Assembly (NCBI RefSeq): GCF_026151205.1
Contig: NC_087076.1
Coordinates: 19,525,919-19,589,918 of the forward strand
Source: Bolinopsis microptera
Lineage: Eukaryota; Ctenophora; Tentaculata; Lobata; Bolinopsidae
Direction: 5' to 3'
DNA length: 64,000 bases
The position numbers and the translations under genes were made by a program. Shown here in pieces: positions 1 to 10,242 of this stretch; the first letter of the stretch is position 1; the number at the start of each line of letters is the position of its first letter. A model generated the notes under the pieces. That model was not told the origin of the DNA and did not search any database. It saw nothing but the letters and a program-made list of their open reading frames with translations.

Positions 1-372
1 CACAGTAACGCATCGCGCTACAAGCCCTCAGACTGTCAGAGAACTGGAATAATTGCAATTTCATATTTGTCGCGAGGATCTGAGAAAATCTCGATTTGTC
101 TCGGCAATTGACCATTGTTAATGATTTGGCCCGGCGCGCGCTACTTCGAAGAAATTTAGACGAGTAACATCCGTCAATCTCGGCAAACGTCAAAAATCGC
201 GATAATTGTCGCGGAGAATGGGAAAAATCGCAAATCACGATTTTGCACAGTGCACGTGCCGCGATTTCCTTTTGACCTAATTGCTCAGCATGTTGAAGAT
301 GTGATGCAAATTTTGTTGGCACAGTTTATATCTCCGCCAAAAGCACACTCCCCAAATTACGCGCATTGCTAG
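1..372. other. Intergenic sequence with TCGCGA-rich dispersed repeat
   Basis: No coding exon seen. The stretch repeats short motifs such as AAAATCGCGAT and TTGTCGCGAGGATCTG. The same wording appears at 59.58-59.71 kb, so this is probably an old dispersed repeat. Family unknown. Confidence 0.4.
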
Positions 373-1658
<1,286 letters not shown>

Positions 1659-2021
1659 ATTTGACCAAAACCCATAATCATGGGTAGAGTGGAGCGCTGC
1701 CAGTGTCTCTCTTTCCCGAACAAAAGGCAATGATATCAATTTGAATGACCGTTATCAAATGCAAATTGATACCGAGAATGAAATCGGTCGCTCGCTTTTC
1801 CCACTCATTGATCATGGCTTACGAATTGTAATAAGTTTCGATTTATAACATGTAATCTATTTCAATAGTAAATGAATGGGAAAAGCGAGCGACCGATTTC
1901 ATTCTCGGTATAATTTTGCATTTGATAACGGTCTTTCAAATTGATATCATTGCCTTTTGTTCGGGAAAGAGAGACACTGGCAGCGCTCCACTCTACCCAT
2001 GATTATGGGTTTTGGTCAAAT
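1659..2021. repeat. Large inverted repeat, 2 x 151 bp (foldback or MITE-like)
   Basis: Left arm 1659-1809 and right arm 1871-2021 are reverse complements with about 4 mismatches in 151 positions and no indel, around a 61-bp AT-rich spacer. No transposase frame lies inside. High arm identity suggests a recent foldback/MITE insertion or recent gene conversion between the arms. No clear target duplication was found. Confidence 0.9.
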
Positions 2022-2759
2022 ATCATCTCTTTTTGATTATAATGTCAGGGTACTTTACAAAGCCGAAATGTAAACTCATAATTTCATTAATATTAATAGG
2101 GAGGTGATTTCAACAATTTCGAAATTTTTCCTTTAAAAACATTTCCTTGTGTTTAGGTAAGCATATCGGTCGATCGGATCACTGACTGAATATGCCACTT
2201 TATACTCATTCAAGTTGGCATTAAATTCATATATAATGACATTAAACTGTCGTGGCAAAGCAGAATTTGTTCAAAATCACGAATGAGCAAAATTTTAACC
2301 TTTCGCACGTGCAAACCTTGAGCGGACGTTGCGTCCGCATCTAATATTGAATCACCGTCAATTTTTGCGTGATGGTGTTTTATATATAGTTTGATAAGCA
2401 TAAAAAGTTTCAAAGTATTTCAAGAAGAACTGTTATCACAACGGCACTCCAAAGTTGACAGAAATTGGTGAAAACAGCAATTTTCAGTGATTTTAGCAAT
2501 TTTCTATCAATTTGGGCGTGGCCCCACGTGTGCAACTTTTCGATTTTCAACTTTAAAACTAGGCTATGACACAATTTAGACCTTTAGGAAGCAAAATTGA
2601 GCTCCACAACCCAAGGGATGGTGTAACACCAGAGAATACTAGAACGTAAAATTAGCGTTTTTATAAAATTATTCTTTAAAAAAGCACTAACTTCAATAGC
2701 GAATATCTTTATGAAGGAGCAAGCTAGAAACAATTTCCGGTAGATTTTGACCTGAACTA
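2022..2759. other. Intergenic, nothing recognised
   Basis: AT-rich non-coding sequence. The short minus-strand frame at 2210-2413 has no family features and was not accepted. Confidence 0.4.
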
Positions 2760-2789
2760 CAAGATGTCAGTATCAACAGAATAGCTGAT

Positions 2790-3101
2790 ATGCTAAAGAA
2801 GAATAGTTTCCCTCCTAATATTGTCAAGAAACTTATTCGAGAAACACAGAATACACTGGATAAACAAAATGCGCCTAAAAAGAACTCAAAAATAGCTTAC
2901 TTATCATTACCTTATATAAATGAACAGACGTGTCGAAAAGTCTACTATACCCTAAGAAATCAAAACCTCTTGGATTCCACCAGGGTAACATTCACATCAG
3001 GACAACGTCTCATGGAAGCTTTAACAAGATCTAGCCTACAGCAAACAAAATGCAATAAACAAAGTGACAGCAAATGCTACCAGTGCGATAAATCCATTTG
3101 A
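2790..3101 (+). CDS. PLE linker-type fragment (LPYI motif and Cys cluster)
   Basis: A 103-residue frame starting at an ATG. It contains IAYLSLPYINEQ followed about 60 residues later by KC..(SDS)KCYQC. In PLE proteins such an LPYI segment with a Cys cluster normally follows the RT and leads into the GIY-YIG domain. Here it stands upstream of the RT frame, overlaps it by 38 bases in a different register (+1), and ends with TGA just after the Cys cluster. The frame is open a little upstream of the ATG. It could be the tail of a second, 5'-flanking PLE copy or a truly permuted N-terminus. Confidence 0.55.
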   Translation: MLKKNSFPPNIVKKLIRETQNTLDKQNAPKKNSKIAYLSLPYINEQTCRKVYYTLRNQNLLDSTRVTFTSGQRLMEALTRSSLQQTKCNKQSDSKCYQCDKSI

Positions 3102-4506
3102 AATAAAAGAAAACACACTGGAAAAAGATGATGTTAAAAGAAGTCTTAAATTGCTGAAAAGTAAATACATTATTTGTAGTATCGACAAAGCTTCTGGTAA
3201 TTTTTCATTTATTTGTAAAAAGTTTTATGTAAAAACTCTTGTCAATGAAATGGGTTTTGATCCTAATACTCTAGAATGTATAGGTAATGATACATATAAA
3301 CCCTGTAGCGAAGACGAGACTCATTATGTCAATAAAATATCTGAGAGTCTAAAGGAGAGATTTAATGTACAAGTTGAAGATAAAAACTTGCGACTAGCAC
3401 GCATCTTCTGGAACCCTAAGCTTCATAAGAACCCTTACAAGGCGAGGTTCATTGCAGGTGCCCGTTTTTGCGTTACGAAACAACTTAACGTCCAAGTTAA
3501 CTGTTGTCTGAAACTTTTGAGGAAATACTTCAAGAAATACTGCGAGGCAATCTACAACAACAGCGGTATAAACATGTTTTGGAGCATAGATTCCTCAAGT
3601 GAATTCCTTGAAGCTATCAAAAATAGCGATGTTTATAATATACAAGTATATGATTTTACTACTCTTTATACCAGATTAGACTTGATTGAAGTAGAGAATA
3701 TGATTAATGAAGTTGTTGATTTAATATTTTCAGACCGTAATAGATATATTTGTATTTCTAAAAGAGACAGTAATACATGTTTCTTTTCCAATAAAACCTA
3801 TGATTCTCATGCCTGCTTTAGTCAAGATGACCTAAAAGAGGCTGTTAAATTTATTATTTATAACACTTATGTCGTCTTCGGTGGGATTGTATTCATACAA
3901 ACCAAGGGTATTCCTATGGGTGGAAATTCAAGTTCCCCTATAGCTGATCTCACTGTTGGCAAAAAGGAATTTAATTATATGAAACGTTTACTTCAGGAAA
4001 AGAAAATGGGATTAGCAAAGATATTATCCAATAATAAACGATATGTTGACGATTTATCTATTATTAACTACCTTTACTTTCATAAATTGATTAAAGATAT
4101 TTATCCTAATTCATTGGAGATGGAGCGAGCTGGTTCCAATAATAAAATCATTAACTACCTTGATTTAAATATTAATATTTCCACAGAAGGACTAGAAATA
4201 TCAGTGTATAACAAAACTGATGATTTTAATTTTCATGTTGTATCCCTTACATTTCCTCACAGTAACATCCCAACCGAGGTTGACTACAACGTTTTTTCAA
4301 GTCAAGTTCTTAGATATGGTAATGTTTGCACTAGATTGGATATCTTTACCTCCCATCTTCACAAAATATTCAAAATTCTAATTGATAGAGGATATAGCCG
4401 TGATAGACTGATTAAAGGCATTAAACGTTGTCTGAGGAAATATGATAACGTTTTCAGGAAGTTCGGTATTCTAGATGACCGTAACATTATTAAAGAACTC
4501 CCCTGA
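3064..4506 (+). CDS. Penelope-like reverse transcriptase
   Basis: An open frame of about 480 codons without a clear ATG at its left end, probably entered from the overlapping upstream frame or 5'-broken. It would copy the element RNA into DNA at a nicked target. Visible RT motifs in order: KLHKNPYKARFI, motif A as VYDFTTLYTRLD, motif B as GIPMGGNSSSPIADL, and the catalytic box YVDDLSI (motif C). KYIICSIDKASGNF near the left end also fits PLE RTs. The frame stops at 4504-4506 soon after RGYSRDRLIKGIKR and does not run into the endonuclease 530 bases downstream. Family assignment to PLE is firm; activity is doubtful. Confidence 0.85.
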   Translation: MTANATSAINPFEIKENTLEKDDVKRSLKLLKSKYIICSIDKASGNFSFICKKFYVKTLVNEMGFDPNTLECIGNDTYKPCSEDETHYVNKISESLKERFNVQVEDKNLRLARIFWNPKLHKNPYKARFIAGARFCVTKQLNVQVNCCLKLLRKYFKKYCEAIYNNSGINMFWSIDSSSEFLEAIKNSDVYNIQVYDFTTLYTRLDLIEVENMINEVVDLIFSDRNRYICISKRDSNTCFFSNKTYDSHACFSQDDLKEAVKFIIYNTYVVFGGIVFIQTKGIPMGGNSSSPIADLTVGKKEFNYMKRLLQEKKMGLAKILSNNKRYVDDLSIINYLYFHKLIKDIYPNSLEMERAGSNNKIINYLDLNINISTEGLEISVYNKTDDFNFHVVSLTFPHSNIPTEVDYNVFSSQVLRYGNVCTRLDIFTSHLHKIFKILIDRGYSRDRLIKGIKRCLRKYDNVFRKFGILDDRNIIKELP

Positions 4507-5036
4507 TATCTTTTGATTTATTGAAACACGGGTACTAACTCTGCTAAACTGAACAAATTCTGAAACTTAGGTGAATAAGTGTACAACGTGCTAAACCGAA
4601 GTTCAGACTGACCAGTGAAAATGGGCGAGCGTACCAAGTGTCATTTTAATTAGAAGTTTTAGTTAGTGATTTGTTATTGAAGCTTGTAATTACAATATCT
4701 AATGCTCCTATAAATACTTTAATTAATTGTTTGTCCCGTTATTCTTTTTCCTTCCTCTTTTCCTTGTCATCCCCTTTAGTTTTAAGATTCTTGCTATAAA
4801 TGGCTACAGCTAACACTATTAATGCTAAGTACCAAACAACAAGTGGGAGGTGGATCGTTGGTATACCATTAAATCGATTTAACACCGCAATTCCAGTCGC
4901 AAGCCTGGGACCACTGCTAGCATATTCACAACATCTACAAAGCTGCCATATAGCCTGACTGACAATTTTCTCGACTGACTGACAATGTTTCTTCTTTTTC
5001 CCCATTTAGAATAAAAAGATTAGTACATTTTAGCTT
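4507..5036. other. Spacer between RT and endonuclease frames, with antisense ORF
   Basis: No PLE linker (LPYI plus Cys cluster) can be read in any plus frame here. On the minus strand, 4739-5005 is an ATG-initiated 88-codon frame with Lys-rich ends and one hydrophobic stretch (LPLVVWYLALIVLAVAIYS), that is, a possible single-span membrane peptide. No family was recognised and it may be chance. Confidence 0.4.
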
Positions 5037-5423
5037 ATGATTAATATTATATTTTTACCTATAGTTTACCTAGACTGTATGATCAAAAACATTTGCTACC
5101 AATTAATATGCCAAATATGTAATAAGTCCTACATTGGGGAAACTGGTAGGTTTAAAAGAAGTAGAGCCTGGGAACACTACAAATCAGTAAGGGATGGCAA
5201 CAAATCTACGGCCATGGGGAAGCACTACCTAGAGGAGTATGCAGACATTTCAATGCCAAACATGCCGTTTCGGTTTATAGTTCGAAAAAGATGTAAAGAC
5301 TATGTGGACCGTCAATTATGGCAGTCGGTTCTAATAAAACGTGAAAACCCAGAAATAAATACTCAATTGTCTGAGTCCGTAAATGAAGGTGATTGGATAA
5401 AATATACTTGGAAGTTAATGTAA
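5037..5423 (+). CDS. GIY-YIG endonuclease domain of the Penelope-like element
   Basis: A 128-residue ATG-initiated frame. It shows NICYQLICQICNKSYIGETG, the Cys-X2-Cys and YIGET signature of PLE C-terminal endonucleases, then an Arg (SRAWEH) and a downstream conserved Glu/Asn region (RENPEINTQL). In PLEs this nuclease nicks the target to prime reverse transcription. It is separated from the RT frame by 530 non-coding bases, so this copy cannot make one RT-endonuclease polyprotein unless an intron is removed. Confidence 0.8.
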   Translation: MINIIFLPIVYLDCMIKNICYQLICQICNKSYIGETGRFKRSRAWEHYKSVRDGNKSTAMGKHYLEEYADISMPNMPFRFIVRKRCKDYVDRQLWQSVLIKRENPEINTQLSESVNEGDWIKYTWKLM

Positions 5424-5688
5424 TATTGAACTTATAAACCTAGATAGTTTTTGATTAATCAGTTTTATGAAGTAGCTATCTTGGTAAAATGTTTGTAGTA
5501 CTATGAGGAATTGTTCACGGCTTGTTGCGGTGTGGATTCTTTTAGCTGTTATATTTTATGTTTCGTTTGGAAAAAAAATTTGTGATTGTTGTTGTGTTTC
5601 AAGGTGTTATTTTTTGTTGTTATATTTCGTAGTATTAATAGATTATTTTAACATTGTATCTTTGCAGCTATGTAAGTTTTCAGTACGT

Positions 5689-5723
5689 CCTGTTTATGAC
5701 AAAGGCATGTAGCCGAAACGTCG
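5689..5723 (+). ncRNA. Degenerate hammerhead-ribozyme-like motif at PLE 3' end
   Basis: The order CTG...ATGA, a GGC-ATGTA-GCC hairpin, then GAAAC-GTC resembles a hammerhead core (conserved CUGAUGA, stem II, GAAA, cleavage triplet GUC). The first box is interrupted (CTGTTTATGA), so cleavage is unlikely in this copy. Hammerhead motifs are known from PLE terminal repeats, which gives the context. This is an inference from pattern only. Confidence 0.35.
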
Positions 5724-5760
5724 ACAAAGAATTATGTTTTAACACACTGAGTGGAGACTC

Positions 5761-6488
5761 TCATTTCGTCAACTACAATTAAAAATAAAAGATTTTGAGA
5801 ATGCTTAAACAATTATCTAGGATAAAAATTTTCTCAAATTTTGAATAAAATTACTCCTCAATGGCGTAAAATCGATTTGAAAAATGACTACTTTGTGAAA
5901 AATCAAGTTTTAAAAATGGTTAACTTGATGACGTCATCAAGTGGTGATGATGACGTTGAATTACTTTTTAACATAATCTAAACTGAAGTCTAAACAATTA
6001 TCTTCAAGACCTGTGGTCCGAAATGGCTGTATCTTTTATACTTCAGAATTTACGGACACTTAAATACAGGCTATAATAGTATAATTCACTGGCAAAGCGT
6101 CTATCCCTGAATATATATGTATATATATATGTATATATCACGACAATCTGTCGTAAAACAGGGGTTCTAGAAAACCCATTTTCCGATGCTCCTGAAACTT
6201 GAAACTTTTTTTGCAGTCGATTTGGTCAACGTCTAGACGCCCTAAAAAATTTCAGATCTCTAACTCAATTTTAACATGGTTTTTAAGGCACCTGAATATG
6301 GCGATTTTGGGTTTTTTACCGAATTTCGTATAACAGTGCTGGCGAGTATTTTATGCAAATTTCTTAAAAATCTCAGCATAACTATTTTTTATTCCTGTCA
6401 TCTTTGACATCAAATTAGAATGTTTTGAACTAAAAATATATCTGCTGAGCGACTTCCGATGAGTCTTAATGCCTGAAAAACTCCTGTC
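5761..6488. other. Intergenic, AT-rich
   Basis: No supported exon. Contains a short TATATG dinucleotide-type run at about 6112-6136. Confidence 0.4.
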
Positions 6489-6543
6489 GGAGGCGGCGGC
6501 CTTCGGCCGCCGCCTCCGGCCGGAGTGCACGCTTCGCGTGCAC
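6489..6543. repeat. Two adjacent perfect GC-rich hairpins
   Basis: GGAGGCGGCGGCC-TTC-GGCCGCCGCCTCC (13-bp arms, 6489-6517) is followed by GTGCACGC-TTC-GCGTGCAC (8-bp arms, 6525-6543). Both have a 3-nt TTC loop. They form a GC island in AT-rich DNA and are followed at 6569-6630 by four GGGGG runs. Confidence 0.9.
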
Positions 6544-6568
6544 GAAAGAGGCTTCCAACGTGTACCAA

Positions 6569-6640
6569 AGGGGGTGTAAAGGGGGTATGATAGTAAAGGG
6601 GGTACAATAGTAAAGGGGGTACATAGTATACCCCCAATAA
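6569..6640. repeat. Short AAAGGGGGTA tandem with four G5 runs
   Basis: Four GGGGG tracts are spaced by 10-16 bases in units like AGTAAAGGGGGTAC. This satisfies the pattern of a G-quadruplex former with long loops. Function unknown. Confidence 0.6.
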
Positions 6641-6870
6641 AGACACCGCTCGTGCTTGCCAGCACTGTGATTTCCAATGTGCTAGAAAAATATCGGTAGA
6701 TGTGCCAAAAATCCCAGCTTCCCTATTCCTCACCTAACGTTGCACGAGAAATCGATTTAAGTTGGTTTTACAGCCCAATAACGCTTCCTTATTCCTCAAA
6801 ATTTTTGTGTTACTCAAACAAAGAAAATGTTGATTTTGCAACGAAAGAACAAGGAGATGGTCACGTTAGG

Positions 6871-7645
6871 GGTCGTTCACATATTTATATTACGTAATCA
6901 GCCGAGGGGGGAGGGGGGTTTCCAAATGCTTACGGTTGATAGTGGTTTGTAAATGGGCCATTGTTAGCCCCAAGCGTTTTGGTCCCTCATTCCTGCCACT
7001 CAGCATTGCCTACTGTAAAGTAGAAATTTTTCTAAGATAATAGAGAAACTGACCTTGTCTCACTAAATTCAACCACTTACCATAATTAAAATACTAACAA
7101 CCAAATAAAGTTTTTTAAATAATTATATACAATCACCGAAAGTATTTCCTCAAGTTTACTTCTAGCTAACTAATTCGTGGTTTAAGCTCTTATTTTATTT
7201 ATGATTAAAGGAATGTAAAATAAAACTTTTCGTTTCATTGAAAACTTTTCGTTTCATTGATAACGGGGGGAGGGGGGGGGGGTTTGGTCGTTGATTACGT
7301 AATCAACATTTTCTTTTTTACCCTCTAGAATAATAACAATTTGACAATATTTTAATTCAAATTCCACTCAATTTCACTCTGATAGTGATAAAATTTAGAA
7401 ATTGATCGAATATCTGGCTATAATAGTAAGTAGTTTAGAAGTTGCTTGGCCGGATATCATAAAAATGATTTCGGCTCATCATCATAGCATGATCAGGGTA
7501 GCATGAAACGTAGAAAAAATGTTTTATAGGAAAAAAGTCAAGGGGGGGGGGGGGGGGGGGGTTGGGTCTTGATAACGGTTGATTACGGAAGGGGGGAGGG
7601 GGGTAAAAATTGCTAAAATATTGATTACGTAATATGTGAACGACC
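6871..7645. mobile_element. Non-autonomous TIR element, 775 bp
   Basis: The left end begins GGTCGTTCACATATT...ATTACGTAATC. The right end at 7623-7645 is its reverse complement (GATTACGTAATATGTGAACG...). The interior has G-rich blocks (GGGGGGAGGGGGG) next to each end and in the middle, and no transposase frame. A related copy in opposite orientation lies at about 15,640-15,950. Superfamily undecided; no unambiguous target duplication. Confidence 0.65.
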
Positions 7646-9330
7646 TCTTAACAACTCGAAGAGGTTCTATCACCATTTTCAGAGCAAAGCACGATAGCAA
7701 ATTCAAAAGAAACATAATGAAGGTAGGCCAAAGGGGACCCTCCGCAAGACAAACGGAACTGTAAACTAAAACTTATGCTACCAATAAAATTCAGACGTGT
7801 TACCGTCTGCAATTACCAAAAAATGTGCAGTCCACTGGCAGATTTCATAGGGTCTGGTTTAAAAAATAATTTCCGTGAACTTGACTAATATATCAGAACC
7901 GAACCAGTGCATGAAATAGATGCCTCGCTTCACTAATATCGACAATTTGTATGAATTATCAATTCTAAATTGTTCTAAATTGGATAATTACAAACACGAG
8001 CACTGAACACTACTTGCTGCAATGCTGTCTGGTTAACTATTCACGTTGAAAGTAAAAAGAAGCCGAAAGATTGAAAGTAAATGAGTCTGTGAATCCCTGA
8101 GTCTGTAATACCTCACTTTCTTAAAAACCTCATCAAACTGCAGTACAAACCAAACGATAATCTCGAAATTGTGTAACCAATAATTTCTACAGACCGAAGA
8201 TTCAGACATCTAAGTTAGATGTTCTAACTGTCTGATGATGACTGATGCAATGTTAAGGAGCCGAAGTTTATAGGATACGGTTATAATATAGGTCACAAGT
8301 AACAGTTGTAACGTAAGTTACAGGTTGCATATTAGATCGTTCCTTGGCAAATATCGGGAACTTTACTTAATAAGTGCTCATCGCACTCGCATTCATGCAA
8401 ATCATATACCTCTCCAATGAGAGCGAAGTCTTTCTATCCTGAAGCTTCAGACTGAATCGTGAGACTTACGAAATTTTCACATTATATCATTTTAGTGTGA
8501 TGTTTGATAAATAATAATACTGTAGTATACAATTTGAATTTATCCTCTGAATTAAAATGCCAGAGTCTCAAATCTCAATGAATCGATCATGCTTGTATGC
8601 CAGTATTATGCTTCAAAAGAAACTCTCCAAATCCTTCTGGAACATTTGCCGTTACAATAAGAAAGAGTCTGCCACTAATATGCCACTAAGATGATATATT
8701 AAAAAACGGTGACACATTCTCAGTCTCTGTTTGTTGGTTATAAGCATGGTTACATTGTACAAGCTGAGACCATGTTCCACCGGTCGCACAACTTTCCAAT
8801 CCGTGTATTCACCTCAAATATCCTCACCAAACCAAACAATAAACTTAAACTCGTTAATCGCTACAGACCTAATTTCTACAGACCTAAGTTTCAAACGATT
8901 GTTTGTCTGATGATGACCAGGAGCCGAAGGTAATATATTACAGGTTGTACTATAGCTAGATTACAGACTACAGTCATACGTAAGACTTAAAAGATATTAT
9001 GTGTATCAACAATTTGTCATACAAAAAGAAACTTATAATTTTTGGTAAAAACTAAAAATGTTAACAAGGCGAGACCAAGCAACAACTGTCTATGCTAAAA
9101 GCTTGCGTTTTCGCAATCCACATATTCAAATATTTATCCTTTGAAAAAATCCGACAAATTTTCATGATTGCGTTCCTTTAGTTAGTTAGTAAAACGAAAA
9201 ATAATAAAATTCAAAACGTGTCACTTAGTAAAGAAAAACCAGTACGGTGACGAACTTGTGTGTGGCGGCTTTACGCACAGTTAGCAATAATAATTATCTA
9301 TACTTTGAATTTTGGCATGAACTTGAAGTG
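7646..9330. repeat. Intergenic, with a diverged repeat pair
   Basis: No exon supported. About 8130-8330 and 8810-8950 share wording (AAACCAAAC..., ATTTCTACAGACC, GTCTGATGATGA, GGAGCCGAAG, ACAGGTTG) and are two diverged copies of one repeat, about 670 bp apart. Confidence 0.55.
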
Positions 9331-9547
9331 ACAGTGTAGCGTTTAATAAGGAGCATCATGGCTCTCGACAGACAAAGTGAAACAAGGGAGGAACAAGGCC
9401 AATGACTGATGAAAACTAAATGAAAATATTCCACGTTCCGGCACTCATTGGCTTTTTACAGCTAAGATTGCTGATTTTTGTTATTTGCCTTGCTTCACTT
9501 TGTCTGTCGAAAGCCGTGATGCTCCCCACTAAACACTACAATGTTAA
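9331..9547. mobile_element. Short MITE-like inverted-repeat element
   Basis: The left end (about 9331-9392) and the reverse complement of the right end (about 9483-9547) share GGAGCATCA(T/C)GGCT and CGACAGACAAAGTGAA, with about 60-bp arms and a short centre. Too small to code. No matching target duplication found. Confidence 0.65.
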
Positions 9548-9731
9548 AAACTCACGCTCGGCCTTATTGTAACAATGCTACAATGGGACACTGAAATAAG
9601 GGGATGACTGACTTATCACGTACAGACTACAGAGCAATGGGAACGACTGAAAAATTGTAGCTATGGTAACGACTGACAGATGGTAGCGACATGGTAACGA
9701 CTCAACGACTGAAATATTTGAAACAAGGGAT

Positions 9732-9912
9732 CAGCTGTGACAACCACGACTCCCAATCAGGGGGATCAGCTGATTGCTGTGACAACCACAACTCCGAATC
9801 AGGGGGATCAGCTGATTGCTGTGACAACCACAACTCCGAATCAGGGGGATCAGCTGATTGCTGTGACAACCACAACTCCGAATCAGGGGGATCAGCTGAT
9901 TGCTGTGACGAC
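9732..9912. repeat. 42-bp VNTR, about 4.3 copies
   Basis: The unit TGTGACAACCACAACTCCGA plus ATCAGGGGGATCAGCTGATTGC repeats with one or two base changes. Because 42 is a multiple of 3, all frames stay open and give spurious peptide repeats on both strands. No splice signals or family match argue for coding. Confidence 0.9.
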
Positions 9913-10183
9913 CACATCCTATAACTCTAATACTGTTGTCAGGCAACCTTTACCGACAAACCCCTCCTGCCGGGGTGTTTCCAAAATACCATTTAACTTG
10001 CAATTGTGAATTATGAGGGTTTGCTATGTTAGTGGGCCAATAATTTGATTTAATCCTGTGTAATCCCGCAATTACTAATGATAAATGATGTTTCATGCAA
10101 CTGCTAATGATGTTTCACGCAATTACTAATGAGCTTATTTCCGAGGATTATAATTAAAGAGCGAAGCAGGAAAACTGTCCAGA

Positions 10184-10242
10184 TTACTAGTAACCTAGGT
10201 TGCAAGGCTAGTAACTAGGGTAGTAACCTAGGTTACTAGTAA
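10184..10242. repeat. Perfect 18-bp inverted repeat
   Basis: TTACTAGTAACCTAGGTT at 10184-10201 and its exact reverse complement at 10225-10242, with a 23-nt loop that contains further partial copies (CTAGTAACTAGGG). Each arm itself holds the palindrome AACCTAGGTT. Confidence 0.85.

Larger units (their letters stand above)
2760..5760 (+). mobile_element. Degenerate Penelope-like retroelement with GIY-YIG endonuclease
   Basis: Three plus-strand frames belong to Penelope-like element (PLE) machinery: a linker-type ORF (2790-3101), a reverse transcriptase (to 4506) and a GIY-YIG endonuclease (5037-5423). A 3' tail carries CCGAAACGTCG at about 5713-5723, a motif often seen near PLE ends. The frames are in different registers and separated by non-coding sequence, so the copy is probably inactive. 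The linker region normally sits between RT and endonuclease; here it precedes the RT. Element borders are estimates; no target duplication was identified. Confidence 0.8.

Noticed and set aside
8225-8935. CTGATGA...GGAGCCGAAG as hammerhead ribozymes
   Set aside because: The CTGATGA box is perfect, but no stem II pairing and no GAAAC/GTC follow; treated as a diverged repeat pair.
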